Shown one piece after another: positions 11,413 to 22,820 of a DNA stretch of 64,000 nt. This DNA is from Diplodia intermedia (lineage: Eukaryota; Ascomycota; Dothideomycetes; Botryosphaeriales; Botryosphaeriaceae). The notes under the pieces were generated by a model that did no database searches, had not been told where the DNA came from, and saw only the letters and a program-made list of their open reading frames with translations. How positions within the stretch are numbered: the stretch's first letter is position 1; the number at the start of each line of letters is the position of its first letter. Where the stretch lies: the NCBI GenBank assembly GCA_021495925.1, contig JAKEKT010000133.1, forward strand, positions 1-64,000, written 5' to 3'. A program made the translations under genes and the position numbers.

Positions 11413-12171
11413 CTACCTCGACCCAGCCACCAGCGACGCAACCCCGCCCGACGACCTATCCCTAGGCGCCTCACTCGCCACCGTCTCCGCGCCCACAGGC
11501 ACCCTCTCCTCGGCCGGCGGCCCGCCAACGGTGCCCCGCGCGCCGCCCGCCTCCCCAACGACGTCCTTGCCCAGCGCGCGCTGGCCGGCGAACGCGGGGT
11601 CCCCGGCGTCGACGGAGCTCTGGTCGACGGCGGCGGCGCCCACGCCTTCCAAGCCCGCGCCCTGCTTCGCGCCGCCGTGGCTGCCGCCGTCGTGGTGGAG
11701 TTCGCTCGACGTCTGCCCCGCGCCCGGGTGGCCGAGTCCCGTGTGCACGTCGGCCGAGGTCGCGCCCGGGATCGTGTCGGCGGCCGCGGTCGAGCCTGGC
11801 GCGGTCTCCGTCGTCGTCGTGTTGTTGGGGGCGTGCGTCGCCGAGGCGGGCGCGCTGCCGGCTGGGAGGGTTTGGATGTGGAATTCGCCGGCTTTGTCGG
11901 CGGCGGTGGCGGGGACGCCGGGTTTGTGCTGTTGTTGGGGGTGGGGGGGTTAGTTTGGGGGTTTGGCGTGGGGGAGGGTTTGGAGTGGGAAGTGATGGTG
12001 GAGGCGGGAGGGAGGGGGGAAAGGTGGTGGTGAGGTCGTTTTCGGGTGAGGTGGGGTGGGGTGACTCACGCCGCCCTTCTCGAGAGGCTCGGACGGGGGC
12101 ACGTGGGAGCCGATTTGTCCCTCCTGGTTGGAGACGGACTTGACGGCGTCTTCGTTGGCGGTGGCAGACAT
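11413..12171 (-). CDS. small hydrophilic fungal protein of unknown function
   Basis: Predicted 205-aa protein from exons 12171-12070 and 11928-11413, joined in phase 0 with a GTGAGT donor and a CTAAC branch site in a 141-nt intron. It begins MSATANEDAVKSVSNQEGQIG. The rest is rich in Gly, Ala, Ser, Thr and Asp, with HKPGVPATAADKAGEFHIQTLPAGSAP right after the splice. Similar PGV..EFH..TLPAGTAP wording occurs in small uncharacterised proteins of many filamentous fungi, from memory only. I see no signal peptide, membrane segment or cysteine. It looks largely disordered and is probably cytosolic or nuclear. It is transcribed away from the HET-domain gene. Confidence 0.7.
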
Positions 12172-12657
12172 GGTTGTTGTTGGAGGGTGGAAGTTGAGTG
12201 AAGTGTCTGGTGTTGGATGCAGGTGAGGTGGATGAGTCGAAGAAGTTGCTCGGGAGGTGTGTGTAGAAGCTACGAGGTTGGGCAAGGCTCGGCGGGTTCA
12301 TATAGGCAGCCCAGGTACAGAACTCGCCATGATGCATGATGTAAGAGCGGGCTGTTTGCTATCTCTCTCATCGTGACATCACTGGTGCATGCGCCCGGAC
12401 ACAATCCCACAAAGCGCAATATGGTAGGCTCCACTTGGGGTCGGCGAGATTTTCATCTTTCCCACATGGAAATCGCAGCGGCGAGTGCAAATCGCGGTCA
12501 ATGAGCATGCAAACCACCATGGTTGCGCCGCCGCCAGCGCTGTCCGTGCACGCGACACAGTCGAGACCCCGCGGCCCAACCTCCGCCCCTCCATCGCATT
12601 ACCCACCGCCTCGTCCAACAAGCTCGCAGCCAAGCCCTGCTGACGCCATATCTACAA
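12172..12657. promoter_or_regulatory. divergent intergenic region before the HET-domain gene
   Basis: The 486 bases between divergent genes must hold both promoters. The HET-domain frame stays open upstream to about 12523 without better family similarity, so the first ATG at 12658 is preferred as its start. No specific motif is assigned. Confidence 0.5.
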
Positions 12658-15145
12658 ATGCCAGATAAGCCTGCCCTGGCCCGCCAGCAGCACGGCAGGG
12701 TCTGCAAACTGTGCAACAATCTGGATCCGCGCAGCCATCCCGCCACCTTCCACGATCAGGACAACACCAGTCGCTCCATCGCCCGCCTCAGTCTCCGCGT
12801 TGACCCGGTGCGACTGAAGCGCTCCGAGCAGAACTGCCCGCGCTGTTCTCTGGTTGCCCAGGCGCTGGACGCCCACTTTGAGAGCTGGCGGAAGACGAAG
12901 CCGCGGCTGCTGTTGGATCTGGTCGAGTGCGCCCCTCTGCGGCTCGAGGTGCGACCCGATGTAGGCAAAGGTGAAAACATAGAAATATACGCGCCGTACG
13001 GTAAGTTGCTTCAGATGCGGACGCTTCAACCGCAATGCATTACACGCTCCCTGCTGCTCGATGCCATGGCCACCTATGAATAACCGTACTGCCTTCTGAG
13101 CATCACCAGACAAACCCTTGCCATGGCCGACCCTCGGACACGGGCAGTCCGTCCCAAAGCATTCCGACTCGGACGACTCCTTCGCGTTCGCCCGGCAAGC
13201 CATAGAAGCCTGCATCAAGAACCACCCCCACTGCCGTCCCCGCGACGACTTCGTCCCGACGCGGCTCATCGACCTAGGCGCAGACCCGGGCTCCACGTCC
13301 GCGATGCAGCTCTACGAGCCACCCCCCTCCAGCAAACGAGTCAAATACATGACCCTCAGCCACTGCTGGGGCGGCGGCGGCGGCCCGGCTTGCACCACGA
13401 CCGCCGCCAACCTCGCCGCGCGCAAGCGCCACATCCCCCCCGCCGCGCTCCCGCCGTCCTTCCGCGACGCCGTCGCCGTCGCCCGCGCGCTGGGCGTGCG
13501 CTACCTCTGGATCGACGCGCTCTGCATCGTGCAGGACTGCGCGGCGGACTGGGAGGCGGAATCAGCACGGATGGGCGCCGTCTACGCGCACGCCCACGTC
13601 ACCGTCGCCGCCACCGCCGCCGGCGACAGCGACGCCGGCATCTTCGACTCTTCTTCTTCTCCTTCCCGGCGTCTCGTCCGCACGCTCACCTACCGCGCCT
13701 CGCCGCGCGCAAAGAAAGTGTACAAGCTCCGCGCGCGCACGATCCCGGACCACCATCCTTCCTTCTCCTCTGCTGCCATGGCCACACCCTCCGGCCCCCT
13801 CCGCAACCGCGCCTGGGCCCTGCAGGAACACGTCCTCAGCGCGCGCGTCCTGCACTACACCGCGCACGAGCTCGTCTTCGAATGCCGCGGCGGCGGCGGC
13901 GGCGCGCGCTGCGAGTGCCGACAACGATCCCACAAATCGTCCGCCACCAGCACGTCTCCCCTCGGCCTCCTGCTCCCGCGGCTGCTCCTCCACGCAGCAA
14001 CGACGACAACGACGACGACGACGACGACTTCTTCCGGTCATCGTCGTCGTCGGCGCCGGAAGCAGAAGAGCCGCCGCCGACGTGCGTGGCACGCCATCGT
14101 CGCCGCGTACTCGGCGCGGGCGCTGAGTTTTCCGGGGGATAAGCTGGAGGCGGTCAGCGGGATGGCGCGGGCGTTGGCGGAGGCGGAAGGGGAAGAGATG
14201 GGTAGTAGAGGAGATGATCAGGCGGCGGCGGCGGCGGGTGGGGGGTATGTTGCGGGGTTGTGGAGGGAGGGGTTGGTCGGGGGGTTGCTGTGGTGGGCGA
14301 GGCCGCCGGGGACGGGGAGTGGTGATGGGGACGGTGGTGGGGAGGGTGACGGTGATGATGACGAGATGGGGTTGAGGCCCGTGCCGGCGGTCTGGCGCGC
14401 GCCGAGTTGGTCGTGGGCGAGCGTCGAGGGCCGGGTGGGGTATGAGTGGGTCGAGGGGGGTTTGTTTGCGGCGGCGGAGGAGGAGGAGGGAGAGGGGTGG
14501 GGAGAGGGGGCCGATGGTGGTGGTGGTGCGAAGGGCGGCGGCGGTGCCGTGTCGTCGACGCCTTCCTCCGAGTGCTTTGCATCGTTGGTCGAGATCCGCG
14601 AGGCGGTGGCAAAGCCCGCCGGGAGGAACCCGCTCGGTGCCGTATCCGAGGCGTGGATCCGGCTCGCCGGACCGGTTTTGGGCGGTGGTGGTACTGGTGG
14701 CGGAGTTGCTGTCACGCTGGTTGCGAAACCGGGCGACGATGGCGAGAGACGGGGGGAGCTGAGGTATTGTTTGAAGCGCGCGGATGGCGAGGGTGGCGGC
14801 TTCGTCGAGATGGTACCGGACTCGCTGCTCGTCGCTGCTGCGAACGATGATGGCGACGGTGACAGCGTCCGCAGGGCGCGGCTGGGTGAGGACGGAGATG
14901 TGGAGAAGGTGGGCGCGACTTTCGAGGCGAGCGTTTTGTGTTTGGGTGTTGCGAGGTGCGAAGGCTCGTGGATTGCGGGGTTGGTGCTCGTCCCGTCTCC
15001 GTCGTCGTCTCCGAAGGGCGGTGGGAAAGGGCGGGTGGATGGGAAGGGGTTGGAGGGCGAACGATGTTATGAAAGGTTGGGTACCTTTTCCTGTGGAGAT
15101 GAGTGGTTTGCTGGGGCGGAGAGGATGGGGTTGGTCCTTCTTTGA
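12658..15145 (+). CDS. HET-domain (heterokaryon incompatibility) protein
   Basis: Protein with a HET domain (PF06985), a TIR-like fold found in fungal allorecognition and cell-death genes. Exons are 12658-13000 and 13110-15145, giving 792 aa. The 109-nt intron has a GTAAGT donor and a CACCAG acceptor that restores YAPYDKPLPWP. The N-terminus has paired cysteines (CKLCNNL, CPRCSLV) typical of the leader region of such proteins. HET block 1 is YMTLSHCWGG (about 194-203), block 2 is YLWIDALCIVQD (about 246-257), and block 3 includes GPLRNRAWALQEHVLSARVLHY. APSWSWASVEG follows, a usual post-HET motif. The middle and C-terminal parts hold Thr, Arg, Gly and Asp tracts encoded by triplet repeats, for example 13998-14032. 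No NACHT, WD40 or other signalling partner domain is seen. Confidence 0.92.
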
Positions 15146-16087
15146 TAGGAGTAGGTGAGTGCTGTTCGAGTATTTGTGAACAGTCGTCTATCTACTTGTT
15201 ACTCTTACATGGCATTTTCGTCTTGTGGAGCTGAATCCGTTATTACCAGGTAGACATGGGCATTGTTTAATATTTTGTCATCTCACTAAGACTCTTCGTA
15301 ATGAAGGGTTGGCTGCTGTGTGCATACTCATAGAGTCGTACATATTGTAAACACATCTACGGTGGTGCAGTGTTGCCGCGCCAAATGGAGGTAAGACTGC
15401 TTCTTTGCATACGACAGGCCTGGCACACCTGGTTAGCGGTCAGTTTCAGAATCTTGGCTAAAGCTTCTCGTAGTGTGGTAGGACAGTAGAGTTCCAATCC
15501 CTGTGAAGAGTCCGAGGATCATTGACAAACCGATCATCGGCGCTGGACTCACCGGGCGTGGAGGCTGTGCATCCCCCATTTGTGATCGACAGGGGGAGGC
15601 CTGACGAAAAGGTTCCCCGGTCAAGTCCTGCTAACCGAGAAGGGCAAGCACACGCCCTCGGATGCCAGACCCGGCTATGGTGCGGAAGATGTCGACTTGA
15701 GCATGTGGGCCATCTCGGTGTTTTCGTTGCCGAGGCGAGCCGATGGTCTCCACCCGTGCTGGGGCGCAGCTGAGGGAGTTTAGCACTAGGGGTGGCCCGG
15801 TTGTGAGAAGCACACGGAGCAATGTCTGTATCTGTGTACCATGTCGAATGAGGGGCAAGGAAGGTCGTTTGCTATGCCATTGCCGACTGCAAGTTGCAAG
15901 CTCACAGTCAGGGTCTTCCGTACCTGAGTATTCTCGACCCTGGTATGCAGCGATCCATGGTCTCGGAGAAGCTTAATCTCATAGACTGGAACCATGGAAC
16001 TCGCAGCAAGCAGCGAAAACTCGCACATCAGTCACACTTTAGACTGCTGCTTCCCTTTAAAAAGCACAATGCCGAAAGTTGTTCTCA
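15146..16087. other. intergenic, 942 bases
   Basis: Lower-GC non-coding stretch between the HET gene and the F-box gene. Short frames on both strands show no recognisable family. Confidence 0.5.
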
Positions 16088-17432
16088 ATGCCACACCACG
16101 GACAGACCACGATGGATCAACAACAACCTCGCCGAATTATGCCTTCGCCGCGTCAGGAGGAGGGGTTTTGGTCTCTTCCCAACGAGCTGGCTGATATAAT
16201 CATCAAGGAGCTCTCTATGCTCGAACTCGCGAAGCTTTCCAGGACCTGCAAGGCTTTTCATCGGTGGATAGCGCCGCATCTCTACAAAGAGGTTGACCAC
16301 ACCTTTGCGCTATTTCGCACAATAAAAATCAAGCCTGAGCTAGCGAAATACGTCCAGACGTATTCGTATGGCTTCGCGGATGAGCGAAAGTTGATGGCCA
16401 CAACGGCACCGGATATGGCCTTGCAGGAAGAGGCGCGGTACACGGTTTGCCACAGATTGCCGCCACCAGGTATCCACGGGAAGGTATTTGATTCGGCTTG
16501 CCCGGAATACGACATATGCTGGTTGCTGTTGCAATTCACAAACCTGAGGACGGTGCGCGAAGGACGGATTTCCTTCTATTCGCCCTTGGCGGCGGCAAGC
16601 CCTCGACCGGGCTTGCAAGGATCTCCTGATATCTTTCCCGGATTGAAGAGCCTGGAAGTCGGTGTCGACGATATCGGGGACTGGGAGAGTGCGCCGTGGC
16701 GGACGTGGGACCCCGGCTCTGGACGGTTTCTCGACAACCTCGACACCCTGGTGTTGAGGATCTGGCAGGAGGAGAGTTGTTCTCTACGACCGCTGCAAAG
16801 CTCCCTGACCAAGCTCGCGATCGATGGGATCGGTACAATGCGACAAGTGCGTCGTTTGGTCGACGCTTTACCCCAGCTGACCGAGTTCCGACTGTACGCG
16901 CAAATGGCCTCAGATTGGGATCGGGTCGACGAAACTATCGGCCTCTATGATGTCTGTGAGGTGCTACAAAAGGCAAGGAAACTGGAGCGAGTGGACATCA
17001 GGCTCCGGGGGCAATGGGACCGTTGGTGTGCTCTCACACCCAGCCAGCGGAGATGGGCCGGTAGAGGATTCGGGAGCTTCGCAGGGCTTGAGCATCTGAA
17101 AGAGCTGCGGATCCCAATCTGTGCCATGTGCGGCTGGGAGTTGCCGGAGCGGATTGAGGACATAGACGGCGACGCCTGGCTGCCGGCCAGCCTCCAGACA
17201 CTCACACTGACACAGGCTCTCGGTGACACGTGCTTACCAATGGACGCCGGGGCCGACGGCGGCCTTGTGCCGGGGACTCCTGAAGGGCGCGCGCACGCGA
17301 TTGCCCCGGCTGCAGCGGCTGACGATACCAGAAGGGAAGGTGTTGCAGCCGGGCGACGCAATCGGGCGCGGGCTCGTCGAGGCAGCAGCGGCTGAGGGCG
17401 TGGAGTTGGAATTCGACCCGGCGCAGTGCTAG
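16088..17432 (+). CDS. F-box protein with disturbed 3' reading frame
   Basis: Probable substrate adaptor of an SCF ubiquitin ligase. The F-box (WSLPNELADIIIKELSMLELAKLSRTCKAFHRWIAPHLYKEV) lies at about residues 28-70, counting from the ATG at 16088; an ATG at 16112 is an alternative start. Leucine-rich-repeat-like segments follow (FPGLKSLEVG, LDTLVLRIW, LTKLAIDG, LPQLTEFRLYA, LEHLKELRIP, LQTLTLTQAL). The first frame stays open to 17395, but its last 55 residues look like out-of-frame sequence. The +1 frame from 17211 to 17432 reads naturally as LLKGARTRLPRLQRLTIPEGKV and GRGLVEAAAAEGVELEFDP. Either one base is missing near 17228, or a 49-nt intron (17267-17315, GTGCCG...CTGCAG) joins the frames to give 431 aa. 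The family call is good; the 3' end is uncertain. Confidence 0.7.
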
Positions 17433-17916
17433 CCAAGGATTTGCTGTGCGCGTGCGTGCGGGCGGCGGAGAACGGGCGGCTGGCGGGCGGGTGGGGGGGG
17501 CTCGGAGGGCCTGAGTTCCGGGCCCGAGCGCGGCGGACAAGGCGGCGGGAATTTGAAGGGGCAGCTCGCGCTAGGTGTTCCTTGCAGGGCGCAGGCTACG
17601 GCACGTCACAGGCGAAACAACGGCCTAGCATCTCACTAACTCGCGCTCTTTGACGACATGACGACATGCCTTCAGCCCGCACCGCCCAAATGCGTCCACC
17701 AGGCGGCCCTACGTGTCGCTGGAGCTGTTCGAGGGCACGGCCTGGCCCACCTGCCTGCGCCCAAGCACCGCTCGTCGACCAACGCCCGTAAGCCGCGCCT
17801 ACCACAACCGCGGCACCGCGCGGAACCATGCACTGCCCCGTACCGCCCTCTGCTGCCCACCACTGCCTATCCACAAGTAGCCCGCTCCCGCCCATGCCGT
17901 GCTCCCTGCAACAAAA
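17433..17916. other. intergenic, promoter of the LCAT-like gene
   Basis: These 484 bases hold a very G-rich stretch (17461-17560) followed by C-rich leader sequence. A frame starting at 17658 is open but does not resemble a protein family, and the downstream gene starts at the ATG at 17917. Confidence 0.5.
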
Positions 17917-20900
17917 ATGTCCCCCGTACCGACTGCTTCCGCGCCGGCCCGCGGCCACCAACGCCATGCCACCGTGCCCAATGCCCTCCACGACGCCCGC
18001 TTCAGCGACATCAACCACTCGGACCTGTCGACGCCCTCCGACGACGACTCCGCCGACCCCCATGACTTCCCCTCGCACGACGCCCAGTCGCTGGTCGGCG
18101 TCAGCCTCGGCCATGCCCAGACGCACTTCACCTCGCCGACCACGCCCGCCGCCGAGAAGGCTGCCGCCATGGACGACCTGATGGAGCCGCCGTTTGGGGA
18201 CACAAGCCAGTATGGGTTGGAGGGCGCCAGTGAGGCCAAGCTGGAGGACAGCACCGGCACCTCGACGCCCACTGTCCACAGCTCGCAGGCCCTGCAGTCG
18301 CCCAGGGAGAGCCCGCCGGAACCCGCCACCCCGCGGCTGGACGCCTCGCCGCAGAGGATGCCGTCGCCGTGGAGGTCGGGCCCCAAGGTCTTCCAGAGGT
18401 CTGACGATCTGCGCCAGTCGCTGCGGGAGAGCTTTGCCGGCCACAGGCGGCGCGCCTCGTCGGGCTCCCAGACCGACGGCTCCAAGAAGCGCTACACCTT
18501 CAGCATGCCCAAGAGCCCCAACCTGCTCAGCGGCTTCACCTTTCCTGGCTGGGCCACTAATGATACCGCGGCGGCGTCAGCTGCGAAGAAGCCGAGGTCG
18601 TATACATTGATGGCTCCTGCAAGTCCTCGGCCGGACATTGAATCCACCTCGTCCAAGAGTGCAAGTGGCTCCAACGTGTCTGCTCCAACCCGTCGCTCGA
18701 CAATCCAGAACGATGGCGCGCAAAGTCCTGCTGCACAGCCCCATGCCCCCCCACAGCCCCCGCCTGAAGTGATCGTCGAGAAGCCTACGCCCGCCCGGCC
18801 ACCAATGAACAGACAGCTGACTCCGAGGAGTCTCCGGAGAACGGCGTCAGACGAGTCTCTGGTCCTTCATCGTACGCTGTCCAGAGCCTCCTCCCTTGGT
18901 GATGACAGCCGCTTTGAGCATGTGTCTGAGCAGGTGAACAGCCGCCTAAAGGCTATCAAGGACTCGTGGCAGGACGCCAACTTCAAGCTTCCCGGCATGC
19001 CATCCATGCCAAGCATCAATATATCCTCGTCCCTATCCTCCTCTCTCACAGACCTCACTCGAGGCCGAGCTGGCTCGCTAAAGGGCGCTTCCGCAAATAG
19101 CACGCGGAAGGCTACCCCAAGCCCATTGAACCTGACCAAGGCTACAACGGAGAGCGTGAAGAAAAGCCCGAGAATCGGCAGCGGTACTCTTGGAATGACG
19201 CCCACCGCTGCTGCCCACCACCCGTACTTCACCAAGGCTGTTCAAGATCTCAAGGGCGACGTTGTTATTTTGGGAGGCTATCGAGGCTCCATTCTGCGCT
19301 CCGCGGAACCCCCGCACCGCCAGCTCTGGGTGCCGATCAAAGTCGGGCTGAACCTTCGCAAAGTGGACCTCGAGGTCGGCCTCAATCCGGAAGACGAAGA
19401 AACGATGGAGGAGCGTGTGATTCCCGGAGGCATGTTGACCCATGTCGGACCAGTTGACGTAGCACGCAGGCTGTTCAAGCGCCTGAGGGCGTCGGAGAAT
19501 GCAGTGAACGGCGAACTTCGCGTTCATGAGTACTCATATGACTGGAGGTTGAGTCCGCACCTGCTCAGCCGCAAGCTCATCCAGTACTTGGAGAAGCTAC
19601 CTTGCAACCAGCCAGGCACGCCCAAGGAGAAGAGCGGCGCCATTGTCATCGCGCACAGTCTTGGTGGTCTCATCACCCGCCACGCCATCAACCAGAGGCC
19701 AGAGTTGTTTTCCGGCGTAATCTACGCTGGCACCCCGAACACATGCGTCAACATCCTGGGTCCGCTCCGCAATGGAGATGACGTCCTCCTCAGCTCACGA
19801 GTTCTGACTGCACAGGTCAACTTCACCATCAGAACGAGCTTCGCACTGCTACCACTCGATGGAAAATGCTTCTTCAACAAGGACACTAAAGAGGAATTCG
19901 ATATCGACTTCTTCGACCCCAAGACATGGATTGACCACGCCCTCTCGCCAGTTGTCGCAACGCCTCTCCCGCCGCTAAAAGACAGCACTCCTTCCGGCGG
20001 CATCACCGGCGTCATTAGCTCCATGGCCAGTGCCCTCCCCAGCCTGCCATCGCTCGGCCGCAAGGGCTCCATACCCAAAAGCAACAACGTCTCGGAGAAA
20101 GCCAAGGACGAAAAGGCCAAGGCGACGTCGGCCGCCAAAACCGCCAACGCCGAGGCCAGGGCCGAAGGCGGCGCGGCGGGCAGCGGCATGGCGCCGCAGA
20201 TGGGCGGCAACAGCAGCACCGGCGACGAGTACTCCACCTCCAACACCAACACCAACAACAACAACACGACAGGCAGCAGCAGCAACAACAACAGCAACCC
20301 AGCCACAGCAGTAACGCTCCCCCGCGACGCCGCAATCGCGTACCTCACGCGCACGCTCGCCCAAGTCAAGCGATTCAAGCAGGACCTCGCGTTCCGGCCA
20401 GCCCTCGGCCCCGCCGCCAGCGCGGGCGGCGCCAACGCGTACCCGCCCGCCGCCGTCATCTACGGCAAGTCGATCCCGACAGTCTACGGCGCGAAAGTGG
20501 CCAGCCTCGCGCACGTGCGCCACGCCGACTGCTACGACGACCTCGCCTTCGCCTCCGGCGACGGCGTCGTCCTCGCCCGCGCCGCGCAGGTGCCACACGG
20601 CTACAGCGTCGTCCGCGGCGGCTGCGTCTCGTCGGATCGCGGTCACGTCGCCCTGCTCGGCGATCTGGAGGCCGTTGGGAGGTGTCTTGGTGCGGTTACC
20701 GGGGCGCGGGCGGCGGGCGTGGGGTTGGGGCCGGAGGCGGCGGTTGGGGGTGGGAGGCGGCAGACGGTGGGGGAGAGGGAGGGCGAGAGGGAGAGGGGGA
20801 GGGCGAGGGCGAGGCATGTGAGGAATGGGACTGTGGAGACGGTGGTGGATGGTGGTGGGGTTGGGGTTGATGATGGTGGTGATGGTGGTGGTGCGGTGCC

Positions 20901-20958
20901 GAGTACTCATCGGGTGAATGGGCACGCCGCGGCGGAGGCGGCAACGACGGCGGCATGA
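17917..20958 (+). CDS. lecithin:cholesterol acyltransferase-like alpha/beta hydrolase
   Basis: Single-exon 1013-aa protein. The first 430 residues are Ser/Pro-rich and probably disordered, with many SP/TP sites. The catalytic region starts near YFTKAVQDLKGDVVILGGYRGSIL and LWVPIKVGLN. The nucleophile elbow is IVIAHSLGGLITRHA with S581, the AHSLGG form used by the LCAT/PDAT family (PF02450). VIYAGTPNTCVNILGPLRNGDDVLL follows, also typical of the family. The C-terminal part carries the probable His/Asp region (SLAHVRHADCYDDLAFASGDGVV). Between them lie Lys/Ala-rich and Asn/Ser/Thr-rich tracts (AACAACA repeats near 20245-20300). No signal peptide or membrane segment is obvious, so this is more like the cytosolic fungal group than the secreted LCAT enzymes. 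The substrate cannot be told from sequence. Confidence 0.8.
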   Translation: MSPVPTASAPARGHQRHATVPNALHDARFSDINHSDLSTPSDDDSADPHDFPSHDAQSLVGVSLGHAQTHFTSPTTPAAEKAAAMDDLMEPPFGDTSQYGLEGASEAKLEDSTGTSTPTVHSSQALQSPRESPPEPATPRLDASPQRMPSPWRSGPKVFQRSDDLRQSLRESFAGHRRRASSGSQTDGSKKRYTFSMPKSPNLLSGFTFPGWATNDTAAASAAKKPRSYTLMAPASPRPDIESTSSKSASGSNVSAPTRRSTIQNDGAQSPAAQPHAPPQPPPEVIVEKPTPARPPMNRQLTPRSLRRTASDESLVLHRTLSRASSLGDDSRFEHVSEQVNSRLKAIKDSWQDANFKLPGMPSMPSINISSSLSSSLTDLTRGRAGSLKGASANSTRKATPSPLNLTKATTESVKKSPRIGSGTLGMTPTAAAHHPYFTKAVQDLKGDVVILGGYRGSILRSAEPPHRQLWVPIKVGLNLRKVDLEVGLNPEDEETMEERVIPGGMLTHVGPVDVARRLFKRLRASENAVNGELRVHEYSYDWRLSPHLLSRKLIQYLEKLPCNQPGTPKEKSGAIVIAHSLGGLITRHAINQRPELFSGVIYAGTPNTCVNILGPLRNGDDVLLSSRVLTAQVNFTIRTSFALLPLDGKCFFNKDTKEEFDIDFFDPKTWIDHALSPVVATPLPPLKDSTPSGGITGVISSMASALPSLPSLGRKGSIPKSNNVSEKAKDEKAKATSAAKTANAEARAEGGAAGSGMAPQMGGNSSTGDEYSTSNTNTNNNNTTGSSSNNNSNPATAVTLPRDAAIAYLTRTLAQVKRFKQDLAFRPALGPAASAGGANAYPPAAVIYGKSIPTVYGAKVASLAHVRHADCYDDLAFASGDGVVLARAAQVPHGYSVVRGGCVSSDRGHVALLGDLEAVGRCLGAVTGARAAGVGLGPEAAVGGGRRQTVGEREGERERGRARARHVRNGTVETVVDGGGVGVDDGGDGGGAVPSTHRVNGHAAAEAATTAA

Positions 20959-22820
20959 GGGCGGCGTGTTTGTTCTTGTTTTTTTTTTTTTTTCACGGTC
21001 GTGCGCGTGTGATACCTGCCCTACCTGCACTGAGGGGTTGTCTGCGATGGGTTGTAGTGATGGTTGTTGTTTTGACGGCCTTTTGTCCTCTTTTTTTTTC
21101 TGAGAGAGGGAGCGGGCGTACCTGTCTGTGTGTGTGTGAGTATGTGTGCGTGTCGCGTCACTTGATGCTGCCTGGCTGCATTGACACTGAACTGACATCC
21201 CCCTTTTTCCCTCTTCTTCTTCTCTCTTTGACGAAAATGAATCTATTGCTATAACATTGGGTAGGGGGTAAGTATGTATGCACGACAGCAGGCCGGCCGG
21301 TCCACATCACTATGGAGTTTTCTTTCTGGTTGTCTTCTCTCTCTTTTCTTTTTTTTTTTTTTGGAAACTATTGTAGGATCGGAAAGGAAAGGGAAGGAAG
21401 GCGGGGCAAAAAATGGGCTGGTTTCTGTGCTTGGGAATACGGCTGGCATATGCTATTTGTATGTATGGGTATGTATATATGGTAGAAAGACGATATAGAT
21501 TTTCTGGTGTTATATGTGTGCTACTGTCGTGGTAGTAAAGTGGGGAAAAAAAATTGAAGTACGGGGATTCGAGAGATTTGAAAATGCAAATATGGATGTG
21601 TATGTTATATGCGAGAGAGAGAGAGAGAGAGAGAGGTGCATTCGAAGTAGCAGGTCGGTGAAAAGAAGCTACCTACCTACCAGGGAAGAACTTCCGAAGA
21701 AACTTCCAACACACATATTCCAAGCCGTCACTCGCTCACTCCGACCGCACAATTCCCCACATTTCCCGATGATCGACAGTCGCAGTCGAAAGGGTCCAAA
21801 AAACAAGACGACAAGACAAGAGATCAACAAGGCTTACTTACATCAAGCAGCAGAGAAAAGCGGCGCGCTGAGCCTTGCCAAACCCTTGGCAAGACGTTCG
21901 AAGTTGCGAGGTTAAAGGGGGACGGGAGCCGTGGTGTTGCCGTTTTTGGAAAAGACCGGCGGGGTCTTGGCGCCGGCGCGCGCGCACATCTTTCTTGACC
22001 GTCCCCACCGTCGGTCTTGGCGGATGATGATGCTTTTGACGTCTCTCTGTGCTGTCTGTCGGTTTTTGTCTTGGCCGGGATTGGCTTTTTTTTCCCCCCC
22101 TCGAGGGAAGGTAATTGGGTGTTTTGTTGTGTACAGTCTGATTTTCAGGGTCGCCGGATGTAAAAGTACGGGCGTTCTCTCTGTTCCAAGGTGTTGAAAT
22201 TAAAAAGCATTGCATGAAATGATCTTTGGGAGCGTTATATTTCAACATAAGGCTCCCTTTTAACTGATTAACCACGAGGATGGAATGCACTCGGCCTCAA
22301 TCACTATTAACCTCATCGAATAGTACCTCTATAAAGCTACCTAGTGGTCTTTTATGAGCCTAAATGCTTTGACTACTGAGAAGTCTGACTGCTTAATTTT
22401 CAACAAGTCACAACGCCAACTGCGACCAGCCGCTGTCCTTCTCAGTTTCAACTGCGCGCGTCGTCAATCACATCCAACCCCGATCCCACAAGAAAACAAA
22501 ACGGACAAACACCGAGTTTATGTTCCAAGCAAAAACAAGCAGCCAGGTCAACAAGAAAAAAAAAACCCCCCTTTCACTGAACACGACCACAATGACGACA
22601 AAAGCCCAACAAGCGGGCCGACACACGATGAAGAGAGAAGGAAAGACATATCAACCCAGACAAAGCTTTTCGAATTTTTCGTTATATCCACAAAGTAACA
22701 AAAATATCCACAATCGAGAAGAAATCAAGTTTATACACCGACGACGACGGCCACACCACCACATTCGAAGCCTATCTTCCATACCCCCTCTCCAAGCGCA
22801 TCACAAACAGCGACGCCCGC
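20959..22820. other. 1.86-kb intergenic region between convergent genes, partly AT-rich
   Basis: Non-coding region between the LCAT-like gene and the pectinesterase gene. It holds poly-T runs near 20983 and 21346, a GA microsatellite at 21611-21634, and an AT-rich part (about 22190-22420) with many TA steps, which could be a decayed repeat. No open frame resembles a known protein. Confidence 0.5.
21611..21634 (+). repeat. (GA)n microsatellite
   Basis: About twelve GA dinucleotide units in the intergenic region. Confidence 0.85.

Noticed and set aside
13123..14142. 339-codon frame overlapping the HET gene in another frame
   Set aside because: Arg/Pro-rich shadow; the HET motifs lie in the other frame.
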